A stretch of DNA of 64,000 nucleotides from Nonomuraea sp. SYSU D8015 (GCF_008065375.1 NZ_VJYI01000017.1:124001-188000), one strand, 5' to 3'. Counted from the stretch's first letter, positions 44,692 to 54,417 are shown. Notes: generated by a model from the letters alone, not told the origin. Program-made: numbers and translations.

Positions 44692-46239
44692 ATGAGTGAG
44701 AACGAGTTCAACGCCGGGGACTGGCTCGTCCACCGCCACGTGCGGGAGGGCCGCGGCGGCCGCGTGGCGGTCCGGCGCGGCGAAGCCACGCTCACCTACG
44801 CCGGGCTGTCGGACCTCGTCGGGACCGTCACCGCCGCCCTGCGCGGCCTCGGCCTGCGCCGCGACGACCGCGTCGTGTTCGTCACCAACGACGACCTGCC
44901 CATGTTCGCCGGCATCCTCGCCGCCTTCAGCGGCGGCTTCGTGGCCGTGCCGGTCTCCACCATGCTCGGGGCCAAGGAGCTCGGCACGATCATCGCCGAC
45001 TCCGGCGCCGCCGTGGTGATCGCGAGCCCCGAGTACGAGCCCCGCCTCCAGGAGGCCCTCACCCTGGCGCCCGAGGTGCGCCACCTGGTGTGGGACGGCG
45101 ACGCGCCGTCCGGGAGCACCGCCTTGACCTGGGAGGAGCTGCTCAAGTCCGGCGAAGGACTGCCCCGCGAGCCCGCCGTCACCGACGCGGACTCCTGGGC
45201 CCTGTGGCTCTACACCTCCGGCACCACCGGCACGCCCAAGGGCGCCATGCACCGCCACGCCAACATCCGCCACGTCTGCGAGACCTACGGCGACCAGGTG
45301 CTCGGCATCCGGCCCGACGACGTCTGCTTCTCCGTCGCCAAGCTCTTCTTCGCCTACGGCATCGGCAACGCGATGTTCTTCCCGCTCTCGGCCGGCGCCG
45401 CGACCGTGCTGGAGCCGCGCCGCCCCACCCCCGCCGTGACGGCCGAGCGCATGGCCGCCGACCTGCCGACGCTGTTCTTCGGCGTCCCCACCTTCTACGC
45501 CGCCCTGCTCGCCGCCGGCCTGCCCGCCGAGACGTTCGCGTCGGTACGGCTCGGCGTCTCGGCGGGGGAGGCGCTGCCCGCGCCGCTGCAGGAGCGGTTC
45601 GCCGGCCGCTTCGGCGTCGAGCTCATCGACGGCATCGGCTCCACCGAGGCGCTGCACATCTTCCTGTCCAACAGCCCGGGCGACGTGCGTCCCGGCACCA
45701 CCGGCCGCCCGGTGCCCGGCTACGACATCGAGCTGCGCGACGCCGACGGGAAGCCGGTGCCCGACGGGCAGCCCGGCTCCCTGTACGTGCGCGGCGAGTC
45801 CATCGCGCTGGGCTACTGGCGGCGCACCGACGCCAGCCGCTCCGTGTTCGCCGGCGAATGGCTCAACACCGGCGACACCTACGTCCGCTCGCCGGACGGC
45901 TACTACACCTGTCTGGGCCGCAGCAACGACCTGCTCAAGGCCGGAGGCATCTGGGTGTCGCCGACGGAGGTCGAGAGCCGCCTGCTGGAGCACCCGGCCG
46001 TCCAGGAGGCGGCCGTCGTCGGCCTGGCCGACGAGCACGGGCTCGACAAGCCGGTCGCCTGCGTGGTCAGCCGCGGGGACGTCACCGCCGAGGAGCTCAT
46101 CCAGTGGTGCCGCGACGGCCTGGCGTCGTTCAAGCGCCCACGGCACGTGATCTTCCTCGAACAGCTGCCCAAGACCGCGACCGGGAAGATCCAGCGGTTC
46201 AAGGTCCGGGAGCTCGTCGCGGAGCGGGAGGTGCTCTGA
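44692..46239 (+). CDS. bclA: benzoate-CoA ligase
   Basis: 515 residues, adenylate-forming family. LYTSGTTGTPKG (about 174-185), GIGSTEALHIFLS (about 317-329), GEWLNTGDTY and the C-terminal Lys in KTATGKIQRF are present. GSTEALHIF is the form found in benzoate-CoA ligases, which activate benzoate with ATP and CoA (EC 6.2.1.25) as the entry step of the box pathway. The start is 2 bases after the boxC stop and the stop overlaps the next ATG (TGATG). Confidence 0.92.
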   Translation: MSENEFNAGDWLVHRHVREGRGGRVAVRRGEATLTYAGLSDLVGTVTAALRGLGLRRDDRVVFVTNDDLPMFAGILAAFSGGFVAVPVSTMLGAKELGTIIADSGAAVVIASPEYEPRLQEALTLAPEVRHLVWDGDAPSGSTALTWEELLKSGEGLPREPAVTDADSWALWLYTSGTTGTPKGAMHRHANIRHVCETYGDQVLGIRPDDVCFSVAKLFFAYGIGNAMFFPLSAGAATVLEPRRPTPAVTAERMAADLPTLFFGVPTFYAALLAAGLPAETFASVRLGVSAGEALPAPLQERFAGRFGVELIDGIGSTEALHIFLSNSPGDVRPGTTGRPVPGYDIELRDADGKPVPDGQPGSLYVRGESIALGYWRRTDASRSVFAGEWLNTGDTYVRSPDGYYTCLGRSNDLLKAGGIWVSPTEVESRLLEHPAVQEAAVVGLADEHGLDKPVACVVSRGDVTAEELIQWCRDGLASFKRPRHVIFLEQLPKTATGKIQRFKVRELVAEREVL

Positions 46240-47216
46240 TGAGCGCCGTCGACGTCGACGTGCTGATCGTCGGAGCCGGGCCGGTCGGCCTCTTCGGCGC
46301 CTACTACGCCGGCGTGCGCGGGCTGAAGACGGCGGTCGTCGACTCGCTGAGCCAGGTCGGCGGCCAGGTCAGCGCGATGTACCCGGAGAAGCAGATCTAC
46401 GACATCGCCGGATTCCCCGCCGTCTCCGGCCGCCGGCTCATCGCCAACCTGGTCGAGCAGGCGGCGCCGTACGAGCCGGCGTACCTGCTCGGGCAGGAGG
46501 CCCAGCGGCTCGAACACGGCCTCAACGGCCGCCTCGTGGTCAAGACCAGCGCCGGCACCGAGATCAACGCCGGCGCCGTCATCGTGACCGGCGGCATCGG
46601 CACCTTCACGCCGCGCCCGCTCCCCGCCGGGGAGGAGTTCCTCGGCAGGGGGCTGGAGTACTTCGTGCCGGACGGCGCGGACTACGCAGCGAAGGACGTC
46701 GTCGTGGTCGGCGGCGGCGACAGCGCCGTGGACTGGGCCCTCATGCTCCACCCCGTCGCCGCGAGCGTCACGCTCGTGCACCGCCGCGCCGCCTTCCGCG
46801 CCCACCACGGCTCGGTCGAGCGGCTCAAGGCCTCGCCCGTGGAGATCGTCACCAACGCCCAGGTCACCGCCGCCCTCGGCGGCGACCGGCTGGAGCGCAT
46901 CGAGCTCAGCACGGGGCACACCCTCCCGTGCCAGCGGCTCGTCGCCGCCCTCGGCTTCACCGCCAACCTCGGGCCGCTCCGCGAATGGGGGCTCGACCTG
47001 CACGACAACCGCCACCTGGTGGTCGACTCCGCGATGCGCACCAACGTGCCCGGCATCTTCGCCGCCGGCGACATCGCCGACTACGACGGCAAGGTCAGGC
47101 TGATCGCGGTCGGCTTCGGCGAGGTCGCCACGGCCGTCAACAACGCCGCCGTGCACCTCGATCCCGCCGCCCAGCTCTTCCCGGGGCACTCGACCGACAA
47201 CCCCGCCCCGGTCTAG
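46239..47216 (+). CDS. thioredoxin reductase-like ferredoxin-NADP reductase, candidate BoxA replacement
   Basis: 325 residues. FAD loop [16 protein letters not shown] (8-23), [20 protein letters not shown] (the typical FNR segment replacing the TrxR disulfide), NADP loop [15 protein letters not shown] near 155-170, and [19 protein letters not shown] near 275. No CxxC, so it is not a thioredoxin reductase. It moves electrons from NADPH to ferredoxin (EC 1.18.1.2). It is coupled by one base to the ligase stop and is followed by a ferredoxin, so the pair probably feeds BoxB. Whether it also serves other oxygenases is unknown. Confidence 0.9.
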   Translation: MSAVDVDVLIVGAGPVGLFGAYYAGVRGLKTAVVDSLSQVGGQVSAMYPEKQIYDIAGFPAVSGRRLIANLVEQAAPYEPAYLLGQEAQRLEHGLNGRLVVKTSAGTEINAGAVIVTGGIGTFTPRPLPAGEEFLGRGLEYFVPDGADYAAKDVVVVGGGDSAVDWALMLHPVAASVTLVHRRAAFRAHHGSVERLKASPVEIVTNAQVTAALGGDRLERIELSTGHTLPCQRLVAALGFTANLGPLREWGLDLHDNRHLVVDSAMRTNVPGIFAAGDIADYDGKVRLIAVGFGEVATAVNNAAVHLDPAAQLFPGHSTDNPAPV

Positions 47217-47229
47217 TCAGGAGATCCGC

Positions 47230-47559
47230 ATGCCGTACGTCATCGCCGCGCCCTGCATCGACGTCATGGACAAGTCGTGCGTCGAGGAGTGCCCCGTCGA
47301 CTGCATCTACGAGGGGGAGCGCAAGCTCTACATCAACCCCAAGGAGTGCATCGACTGCGGCGCGTGCGAGCCCGTGTGCCCCGTCGAGGCGATCAGCCAG
47401 GACCGGCGGGTCGCCGCCGAGGACGCCGACTTCGTCGAGGACAACCGCCGCTTCTTCGTCGAGGTCCTGCCGGGCCGCGACGCGCCGCTCGGCGCCCCCG
47501 GGGGGTCGAGCAGGACGGGCCGGGTCGGCGTGGACACCCCCATGGTCGCGAGCCGGTGA
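47230..47559 (+). CDS. fdxA: FdxA-type 7Fe ferredoxin, candidate electron carrier to BoxB
   Basis: 109 residues. Cysteines at 9, 17, 21, 25, 40, 43, 46 and 50 fit the FdxA pattern that binds one [3Fe-4S] and one [4Fe-4S] cluster ([14 protein letters not shown] and [17 protein letters not shown]). AGGAGA precedes ATG. It lies 13 bases after the reductase. FdxA proteins serve several redox partners; here the operon position argues for electron delivery to the BoxB diiron centre (inference). Confidence 0.93.
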   Translation: MPYVIAAPCIDVMDKSCVEECPVDCIYEGERKLYINPKECIDCGACEPVCPVEAISQDRRVAAEDADFVEDNRRFFVEVLPGRDAPLGAPGGSSRTGRVGVDTPMVASR

Positions 47560-47562
47560 GCG

Positions 47563-48090
47563 ATGCCCCTCTACGCACTCGGCGACCAGGAGCCGCGGAT
47601 CCATCCGGACGCCTACGTCCACCCGGACGCCGTCGTCATCGGCGCCGTCACCCTCGGCGCGGAGGCGTCCGTGTGGCCGGCCGCGGTGCTGCGGGCGGAC
47701 TTCGGCCGCATCGAGATCGGTGAGCGCACCTCCGTCCAGGACGGCACCGTCCTGCACACCACCGATCGATGGCCCACCGTGATCGGCAGCGACTGCGTCG
47801 TCGGGCACAACGCCCACCTGGAAGGATGCACGGTCGAGGACCGCTGCCTCATCGGCTCCGGCGCGGTGGTCCTGAACCGCGCCGTGGTCCGGACCGGCTC
47901 GGTGGTCGGCGCCCAGGCGCTCGTGCCCGAGGGCGCGGAGATCCCGGCCGGTCACATGGCGCTCGGCGTGCCCGCCCGCGCCAGGCCGATGGACGGCTCG
48001 GCGCAGCGCGAGTGGATCGACTACGGCGTGGCGGAGTACCGGGCCAACGCCAAGCGCTACCGGCACGAACTCCGCAGACTCGACCCCTGA
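47563..48090 (+). CDS. gamma-carbonic anhydrase-like hexapeptide protein (PaaY-like)
   Basis: 175 residues forming a left-handed beta helix of hexapeptide repeats (GEASVWPAAVLRADFGRIEIGE, TSVQDGTVLHT, GHNAHLEGCTVED) with metal histidines in VLHTTDRW and VGHNAHLEG. In phenylacetate and related operons the PaaY member hydrolyses dead-end or inhibitory CoA thioesters such as ring-hydroxylated CoA adducts; the same salvage role in this box operon is likely. It follows the ferredoxin by 3 bases and ends the operon. Confidence 0.85.
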   Translation: MPLYALGDQEPRIHPDAYVHPDAVVIGAVTLGAEASVWPAAVLRADFGRIEIGERTSVQDGTVLHTTDRWPTVIGSDCVVGHNAHLEGCTVEDRCLIGSGAVVLNRAVVRTGSVVGAQALVPEGAEIPAGHMALGVPARARPMDGSAQREWIDYGVAEYRANAKRYRHELRRLDP

Positions 48091-48289
48091 CGGCCGGGCG
48101 CCTCGGCCCTCGAGGACGCGCCGCACGCACCTGCGCCGCCTCTCGGTAGGAGCCGGTGCGGGCTCGGCGGGGAAGGGCCAACGGGGCCGATGGGGGCGGC
48201 GGGCGGCAACCGGGTCGAGCAGGCGGCAACCCGGTGTGGCGGGTGGCGAACGGGTCGCTGGCCGACGCGCCGGGAGGCCGTGCGGTGCG

Positions 48290-49057
48290 TCAGCGGCGGC
48301 GCTCCAGGAACGCCGTCATGCGCTCGTACTTGTCCTCGGTCTCGAACAGCACGGCCTGGGCCACGTCGTCGAAGCGCGGGTGCGCGCCGGGCGGCGCGGC
48401 GAGCGCGAGCTTGGTCAGGCGCAGCGCCAGCGGCGCGTTCCTGCCGATGCGCGCCGCCAGCCGGTCGGCCGCGGGCAGCAGCTCATCCTCGGCGACCAGC
48501 TCGTTCACCAGCCTGACGGTTTGCGCCTCCTCGGCGGACAGCACTCTCCCGGCCAGCAGGACCTCCTTGGCCAGCGGCTCGCCGACCAGCTCACGCAGCC
48601 GCCAGCAGGCCCCGGCCGCGGCCATGATCCCGAGCCCCGCCTCCGGATTGCCGAACCGGGCCCGCGGCGTCGCGATGCGGAAGTCGCACGCGTAGGCCAG
48701 CTCCGCGCCCCCGCCGAGGGCCGGGCCGTCGATGGCGGCGATCGTGGGCAGCGGCAGCCGGGCGATCCGGTCGAACAGGCCGCTGTTGATGCCCGCCAGG
48801 GCGTCCTCCCGGCGGCGCTCACGCAGCTCCCGGATGTCGGCGCCGGCCGCGAAGACGCCGTCGCCGCCGGTGATCACCATCACCCGGGGGCGGCGTTCCA
48901 GCTCGGCGCACACCTCGTGGAGGTCCGCCACCATCGCCGCGTCGATCGCGTTGCGCACGTGCGGGCGGTCGAGCCGCACCAGCACCCGATCCTGCCCGTC
49001 CTCGATCCGCACTGTGCCGTTCAGCGGGAGCCCCCAACCAGAATTCACTACAGTCAA
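48290..49057 (-). CDS. enoyl-CoA hydratase/isomerase family protein
   Basis: About 255 residues if translation starts at TTG 49057; GTG at 49048 or 49012 are alternatives and no strong ribosome site distinguishes them. Both catalytic glutamates of the hydratase are present in GGGAELAYACD and GNPEAGLG, and the oxyanion-hole region is FAAGADIREL. It is convergent with the box operon. A role in hydrating 2,3-dehydroadipyl-CoA before the 3-hydroxyacyl-CoA dehydrogenase would fill the one missing step between BoxD and 3-oxoadipyl-CoA; this is inference from position. Confidence 0.87.
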   Translation of the reverse strand: MTVVNSGWGLPLNGTVRIEDGQDRVLVRLDRPHVRNAIDAAMVADLHEVCAELERRPRVMVITGGDGVFAAGADIRELRERRREDALAGINSGLFDRIARLPLPTIAAIDGPALGGGAELAYACDFRIATPRARFGNPEAGLGIMAAAGACWRLRELVGEPLAKEVLLAGRVLSAEEAQTVRLVNELVAEDELLPAADRLAARIGRNAPLALRLTKLALAAPPGAHPRFDDVAQAVLFETEDKYERMTAFLERRR

Positions 49058-49229
49058 ATGGTCTAGCGCAATGCCATTGTAGAAGAACCTTCATGCGGAT
49101 CGCCATGGCGCCGCACCGGCGAAGGGCCCGGACCAAGGGAGAGGTGCTTCGCCTGAGCGGTGGCGACCGTGGGGTGTCGTTATGCGGCCGGTGCGACGGG
49201 TAGGCGCCCCGGGATCGGAGGGGAGCAGC

Positions 49230-51779
49230 ATGAGCACTGGTGAGTACTGGCCCTATGGTTTCGGGCCGATGGACGACCTGCTGGCGCGGTTCTTCGGGGT
49301 GGGACAGCCGGGGGTGGTCAGACGGGTGGACCTCGGCCGCCTTCTGAGCGAGGACGCGATCGACCTGCTGCGGGCGGCGGCCGAGCGCGCGATCTCGTGG
49401 GGCGCGGACTATCTCGACACCGAGCACCTGCTCTGGGCGGCCACGCAGACGGACACTACCCGGCGCTTCCTGGAGCAGGCCGGGGCCGATCCGGCGGCGA
49501 TCGCCCGCGCGGTCGAGGAGCAGGCCGAGCAGCGCGAGCCGCGCCAGGGGCCGATCCCGCTCGCGCCCGCCGCCAAGCGGGCGCTGCTGGACGCCCGGCA
49601 GGTGGCGCGTGCCACGGGCAACTCCTACATCGGCGCGCCCCACCTGGTCCTGGCCCTGTCCGCCAACCAGCAGTCGACGGCGGGCCGGCTGCTGCGCGGC
49701 TCGCACGTCACCCCCCAGTCGCTGGGCGCGGAGACCGAGGCGGCGCCGGCGCGCCGCCCGCCCAGCACGACCCCCACGCTCGACCAGTACGGCAGGGACC
49801 TCAGCGCAGCGGCCCGCGACGGCGGCGTCGACCCGGTGATCGGGCGGGACGACGAGATCGCCCAGGCCGTGGAGGTGCTGTCGCGGCGGACCAAGAACAA
49901 CCCCTGTCTCATCGGCGAGCCGGGCGTCGGCAAGACCGCGGTCGTCGAAGGGCTGGCGCAGCGCATCGTGGAGGGCGAGGTGCCCGAGACGCTCAAGAAC
50001 AAGCGGGTGGTCCAGCTGGACCTGCCCGGCATGGTCGCCGGGACCAAATTCCGCGGCGAGTTCGAAGAACGCCTGACCAAGGTCATGGACGAGATCCGGG
50101 CGAACGCCGAGGACCTCATCGTCTTCATCGACGAGTTGCACACGGTCGTGGGTGCGGGCGGCGCCGAGGGCGCCATCGACGCCTCGAACATGCTCAAACC
50201 CGCCCTGGCCCGCGGTGAGCTGCACGTCATCGGCGCGACCACGTTGGACGAGTACCGCAGGCACATCGAGAAGGACGCGGCGCTGGAGCGCCGTTTCCAG
50301 CCCATCCTGGTCCCCGAGCCGAGCGTCGCCGACACCATCGAGATCCTGCGCGGCCTGCGCGACCGGTACGAGGCGCACCACCAGGTCAAGTTCACCGACG
50401 ACGCCCTGATCGCGGCGGCCGAGCTGTCCGACCGGTACGTCTCCGGCCGCTTCCTGCCCGACAAGGCCATCGACCTGATGGACCAGGCCGGGGCCCGGGT
50501 GGCGCTGCGCAGCAGGACCACCCCCAGCGACACCCGCGAGCTCGAAGAGCACCTCGAGCAGTGCCTCAGGGAGAAGGACCAGGCGGTGGAGCTGGAGGAC
50601 TACGAGCGGGCCCGCGAGCTCCGCGACGAGATCGCCGGCCTGCGGACCAGGATCGAGCAGGCCCACGGCGGCCGCCAGGGGGTTCCCGAGGTCACCGCGA
50701 ACGAGATCGCCGAGGTCGTCTCCCGTATCACCGGCATCCCCGTCGCCCAGCTCACCCAGGAGGAGAAGGACCGCCTGCTGGCTCTGGAGGAGCACCTGCA
50801 CCACCGCGTGGTCGGCCAGGACGAGGCCGTGGTGGCGGTCGCGGAGGCGGTGCGCCGCTCCCGGGCGGGGCTGAGCGACCCGAACCGGCCGATCGGCTCC
50901 TTCCTCTTCCTCGGACCGACCGGCGTGGGCAAGACAGAGCTGGCCAGGGCGCTGGCCGAGGCGCTGTTCGGGGATCAGGACCGGATGATCCGGTTCGACA
51001 TGAGCGAGTTCCAGGAACGCCACGCCGTCTCCCGGCTGGTCGGCGCGCCGCCCGGCTACGTGGGGTACGAGGAGGCCGGTCAGCTCACCGAGCAGGTGCG
51101 GCGCAAGCCGTACGCGGTGGTCCTGCTGGACGAGGTCGAGAAGGCCCACCCGGACGTGTTCAACCTGCTGCTGCAGGTGCTCGACGACGGGCGGCTCACG
51201 GACGCGCAGGGCCGCACGGTCGACTTCAGGAACACCGTGCTGATCATGACCTCCAACCTGGGCGCCGACCTCATCATGGCCCATCCCGGGGAGGCCGCCG
51301 CCGGGCTGCGCGGGCAGCTCGTGCGGCTGCTGCAGCAGCGGTTCCGCCCGGAGTTCCTCAACCGCGTGGACGAGATCATGGTCTTCCACAGGCTGTCCGC
51401 GGAGCACCTGCGGCAGATCACGGTCCTGCTGCTGGAGGACACCCGGCGGCGCCTGCACGCCCAGAACGTCACCTTGGACCTGGACCCGGCCGCGATCGAC
51501 TGGCTGGCCCGCGAGGGCTACCAGCCGCACTTCGGCGCCCGGCCGCTGCGCCGCACGATCCAGCGCAAGCTCGACAACACGCTGTCGCGGCTGCTGCTGG
51601 ACGGCACCCTCAAAGCCGGCCAGCGCGCGCACGTCGGCGTGCGGAACGGCGACCTGGCCATCACGGTCCTCGACGAAGGGCGGGAGCCGGGGCCGGACGT
51701 CGAGCCGGACGTGGTGACCCGCCCCGAGCCGCGCCTGGAGCAGCGCGAGCGGCCGCCCGCGCCGGGACCGTACCTGTGA
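49230..51779 (+). CDS. ClpC-like AAA+ unfoldase/disaggregase
   Basis: 849 residues from ATG at 49230 (GGAGGGGAGCAGC upstream). After a 30-residue Tyr/Phe/Gly-rich leader come a Clp N-domain with two repeats, AAA1 ([20 protein letters not shown]), a short middle region carrying a UVR motif ([17 protein letters not shown]), AAA2 ([20 protein letters not shown]) and the D2-small domain. The UVR domain marks ClpC rather than ClpB. The loop after TSNLGADLI, which in ClpC carries the (L/I)GF ClpP-docking tripeptide, lacks it. It may therefore act as a ClpP-independent chaperone. Monocistronic. Confidence 0.9.
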   Translation: MSTGEYWPYGFGPMDDLLARFFGVGQPGVVRRVDLGRLLSEDAIDLLRAAAERAISWGADYLDTEHLLWAATQTDTTRRFLEQAGADPAAIARAVEEQAEQREPRQGPIPLAPAAKRALLDARQVARATGNSYIGAPHLVLALSANQQSTAGRLLRGSHVTPQSLGAETEAAPARRPPSTTPTLDQYGRDLSAAARDGGVDPVIGRDDEIAQAVEVLSRRTKNNPCLIGEPGVGKTAVVEGLAQRIVEGEVPETLKNKRVVQLDLPGMVAGTKFRGEFEERLTKVMDEIRANAEDLIVFIDELHTVVGAGGAEGAIDASNMLKPALARGELHVIGATTLDEYRRHIEKDAALERRFQPILVPEPSVADTIEILRGLRDRYEAHHQVKFTDDALIAAAELSDRYVSGRFLPDKAIDLMDQAGARVALRSRTTPSDTRELEEHLEQCLREKDQAVELEDYERARELRDEIAGLRTRIEQAHGGRQGVPEVTANEIAEVVSRITGIPVAQLTQEEKDRLLALEEHLHHRVVGQDEAVVAVAEAVRRSRAGLSDPNRPIGSFLFLGPTGVGKTELARALAEALFGDQDRMIRFDMSEFQERHAVSRLVGAPPGYVGYEEAGQLTEQVRRKPYAVVLLDEVEKAHPDVFNLLLQVLDDGRLTDAQGRTVDFRNTVLIMTSNLGADLIMAHPGEAAAGLRGQLVRLLQQRFRPEFLNRVDEIMVFHRLSAEHLRQITVLLLEDTRRRLHAQNVTLDLDPAAIDWLAREGYQPHFGARPLRRTIQRKLDNTLSRLLLDGTLKAGQRAHVGVRNGDLAITVLDEGREPGPDVEPDVVTRPEPRLEQRERPPAPGPYL

Positions 51780-51794
51780 TCGTCGCACGCCACG

Positions 51795-52874
51795 TCAGAG
51801 GCGGCGCAGGAACCCCTGATCAAGGCCGGTCAGGCCGGTGACGCCGAGCAGCGTCAGGACGTTGTCCATTTCCTCGCGCAGCAGGTCGAGCACCCGGATC
51901 ACGCCGTCCTCGCCGCCCGCGACCAGCCCGTAGACGGCGGCCCGGCCGAGCACGACGACGTCCGCGCCGAGTGCCAGCGCCTTGACCACGTCGGAGCCCC
52001 GGCGCACGCCGCTGTCGAAGGCGAGCTGCGCGCGGCCCGCCACCGCGGCGGCGATCTCGGGCAGCACGTCCAGGGCCGCGGGCAGGCCGTCGAGCTGGCG
52101 GCCGCCGTGGTTCGACACGCCGATCGCGCTCGCGCCCGCCTCGATCGCGGCCTCGGCGTCGCGCACGGTCGTGATGCCCTTGGCCATCCACGGCAGCGTC
52201 GTGCGGGCCATGAGCCGGCCGAGCTCGTCCCAGCGCCAGGCAGGTCCGTCGCCGCCGAAGAGATCGGCGAACGCGTCGCCCGTGCCCTCTCCCTCGGCGA
52301 AGTTGCCGGCGACGACGGCGTGCGGGGGCGTGTAGCGGTTGCGGCGGTTCCTCTCCCGCCAGCCGGCCGTCGGCGTGTCGCAGGTGACCACGAGCGCGCG
52401 GAAGCCCGCCTCCTCGAGATGCTCCAGGCGGCGGAGAAAGCCGTCCGCCGCGCCGGCGGGGTGCACCTGGGCGAAGGACATCCCGGCCGGGGACGCGTTC
52501 CGCACCTCGGCGAAGGAGTGGGAGCCCGCTTCGGGCGCGATGCCCGAGACGCCGGCCCGGGCGGCGGCGCGGGCGACGGCCTTCTGGCCTTCCGGGTGGA
52601 AGAGCGCGTCCACGCCGAACGGCCCCGTCAGGATCGGCATGCGCAGCGGCACCCCCATGAACGTGGTCCGCAGCCCGGGCTTCCGCAGGCCGCTCATGAG
52701 CCGCGGGGCGAATCCCCACTCGGTGAACGCCTCCCGGTTCCTGCGCAACGTCCACTCCGCGCCCGCGCCGCCCTCCAGATAGTCCCGGACGTCGGGGGAC
52801 AGCGCCTCCAGGGCGGCGGACTCGATGTCGCCGAGGGTCTCGAACCACGGCGCCGCCACGGATGGATGGATCAT
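51795..52874 (-). CDS. FMN-dependent alpha-hydroxyacid oxidase/dehydrogenase family protein
   Basis: 359 residues, glycolate oxidase/lactate oxidase fold. The catalytic His256 and substrate-binding Arg259 are in SNHGGRQLDG; Lys232 (MAKGI) and Tyr32 match the active-site set. The usual Tyr of the QLY motif is His138 (FAQVH), so substrate or reactivity may differ from glycolate/lactate oxidases. These enzymes oxidise an L-2-hydroxyacid to the 2-oxoacid. Convergent with the ClpC-like gene, 15 bases apart. Substrate not assignable. Confidence 0.87.
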   Translation of the reverse strand: MIHPSVAAPWFETLGDIESAALEALSPDVRDYLEGGAGAEWTLRRNREAFTEWGFAPRLMSGLRKPGLRTTFMGVPLRMPILTGPFGVDALFHPEGQKAVARAAARAGVSGIAPEAGSHSFAEVRNASPAGMSFAQVHPAGAADGFLRRLEHLEEAGFRALVVTCDTPTAGWRERNRRNRYTPPHAVVAGNFAEGEGTGDAFADLFGGDGPAWRWDELGRLMARTTLPWMAKGITTVRDAEAAIEAGASAIGVSNHGGRQLDGLPAALDVLPEIAAAVAGRAQLAFDSGVRRGSDVVKALALGADVVVLGRAAVYGLVAGGEDGVIRVLDLLREEMDNVLTLLGVTGLTGLDQGFLRRL

Positions 52875-52992
52875 GCTGTGCGCTCCTCGCTGTGCCTGGG
52901 TGGTGTCCCATCCAGTACGCGGCGAGGCCGATGGGCCGTTCCCTTCTGTGTATTTCGACGGGTTCGAGCGCTTGCCTCCCGGGACGCGCTGG

Positions 52993-53439
52993 TCAGCGGG
53001 TCGCTGACGCGCGGTGGCGGGCCGGGAGGAAGGCGAGGGCGATCATGCCGACGCCCAGGACCACGTGCAGCCAGTTGTCGGCGGTGTTGACCGGCACGAA
53101 GTTGGCCGGCGTGTCCTGGCCGACGACCATGCCGTAGATCCCCAGCGCCAGGTAGATGGCGCCGCCGCCGGCGAGGAAGGCGCGGGCGGCGGACCACGTC
53201 CTGGACAGAAGGATGCCGGCGATGCCGAACAGCAGGTGGACGAGGTTGTGCAGGATCGACACCTGGAACACGTTCAGCAGCAGCGCGCCGGACTCGTGGC
53301 CGGCGAAGCCCATCTCCGGGTAGTGCGTGGTGACGCCGGGGATGAAGCCGAGCACGCCGACGAAGACGAACAGGGCGCCGACGACGAAGGCCGCCAGCTG
53401 TACGGGGCTCCCGCCGGCGTAGGTGCGAGGGCTGTCCAT
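52993..53439 (-). CDS. DUF4383 membrane protein
   Basis: 148 residues and four helices. The pattern QLAAFVVGALFVFVGVLGFIPG and NLVHLLFGIAGILLSRT is the DUF4383 signature, a small actinobacterial membrane family of unknown function that is often induced by stress. AAAGGAGGG lies before the ATG at 53439. No operon partner; the 146 bases upstream have no recognisable gene. Confidence 0.85.
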   Translation of the reverse strand: MDSPRTYAGGSPVQLAAFVVGALFVFVGVLGFIPGVTTHYPEMGFAGHESGALLLNVFQVSILHNLVHLLFGIAGILLSRTWSAARAFLAGGGAIYLALGIYGMVVGQDTPANFVPVNTADNWLHVVLGVGMIALAFLPARHRASATR

Positions 53440-53585
53440 GAGACCCTCCTTTGAACTGCCGGTATGTGACCATGCGTCTACCCGCCAGAGCTGTGGCCAG
53501 TCACCGCGGCGCAGATCGTCGTGCTCGGCGATCGCAGGCCCACCGGTCGCTCGTGGACGCCGGCATCGTTCTTCCCGAGGAGTTC

Positions 53586-54362
53586 TCAGGCCCATTTCTC
53601 CGCGCCGGCGAACGGCATGTGCTCGCCCGCCACATACCTCGGGAAGGGCTGGTAGACGTTCACGCCCGGGTCCCCGCGCAGCAGCAGCGCCGAGACGAAC
53701 GGTTGCTGCTCGCTGGTGATCCGGGTCGAGGTCGGGATGTACCTGATGGTCAGCCCGCAGCGGCGGCGCGGCGAGGTGTTGGCGTTGGAGGCGTGCAGGA
53801 TGTTCGGGTGGTGCACCTCCACGTCGCCGGGCGACAGCACCAGGTCCACCGCCTGCGACTCGTCCACGGTCACCGCGCTCTCCGAGCCGAGCACGTTGTC
53901 GATGTCGTCGCGCTGCCGCAGCTCGTGCAGGTCCTCCTTGTGCGAGCCGGGGATCACCCGCACGCAGCCGTTCTCCGGCGTGGACTCGTCCACCGCCAGC
54001 CACAGCGTGACGACCCGCATCGGCTCCAGCGGCCAGTACGCGCCGTCCTGGTGCCACAGGACCGGCATGCCGGAGAAGGGCGGCTTGCTGATGTAGTGCG
54101 AGGCGAAGAGCGCGATGTCCGGGCCGACGAACAGCTCGGCGATGTCCAGCAACCGGTGGTCGCTGACCAGCCGCACCCAGAAGGGGTCCCCGGCGACCAG
54201 CTCCGTGGCCAGGTCCTCGCCGAGCCGGTCCGGGTGCTTGGCCTGGAGCCAGGCGACGTGGTCGCTCGCCTCGGCGATCAGGTCGCGGTCGAGGACGTTC
54301 CGGAAGATCGTGTAGCCGTCGCGGTCGTAGTCCTGGAGGGTCCGGTCGACTTCCGTGATCAC
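53586..54362 (-). CDS. phytanoyl-CoA dioxygenase (PhyH) family Fe(II)/2-oxoglutarate oxygenase
   Basis: 258 residues from GTG at 54362, seven bases after AAGGAGC. The iron triad is His104 and Asp106 (LWHQDGAYW) and His190 (HPNILHAS); Arg201/Arg207 in RRCGLTIRYIP would hold 2-oxoglutarate. The family hydroxylates acyl-CoAs, natural products or other small molecules. It is divergent from an AraC regulator with a small palindrome in between, so that regulator probably controls it. The substrate is unknown. Confidence 0.88.
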   Translation of the reverse strand: MITEVDRTLQDYDRDGYTIFRNVLDRDLIAEASDHVAWLQAKHPDRLGEDLATELVAGDPFWVRLVSDHRLLDIAELFVGPDIALFASHYISKPPFSGMPVLWHQDGAYWPLEPMRVVTLWLAVDESTPENGCVRVIPGSHKEDLHELRQRDDIDNVLGSESAVTVDESQAVDLVLSPGDVEVHHPNILHASNANTSPRRRCGLTIRYIPTSTRITSEQQPFVSALLLRGDPGVNVYQPFPRYVAGEHMPFAGAEKWA

Positions 54363-54417
54363 CAAGTGCTCCTTTTCGGTGGAGGGCGTCGATCCGGATT
54401 CTTCGGTCTTGGTGGCC

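Noticed and set aside
46239-47216. Thioredoxin reductase
   Set aside because: The active-site CxxC is absent and the segment after the FAD domain matches ferredoxin-NADP reductases.
48819-51788. 989-codon minus-strand frame opposite the ClpC-like gene
   Set aside because: The sense frame has all AAA+ motifs; the antisense frame has none and is repetitive in Gly/Arg/Val.
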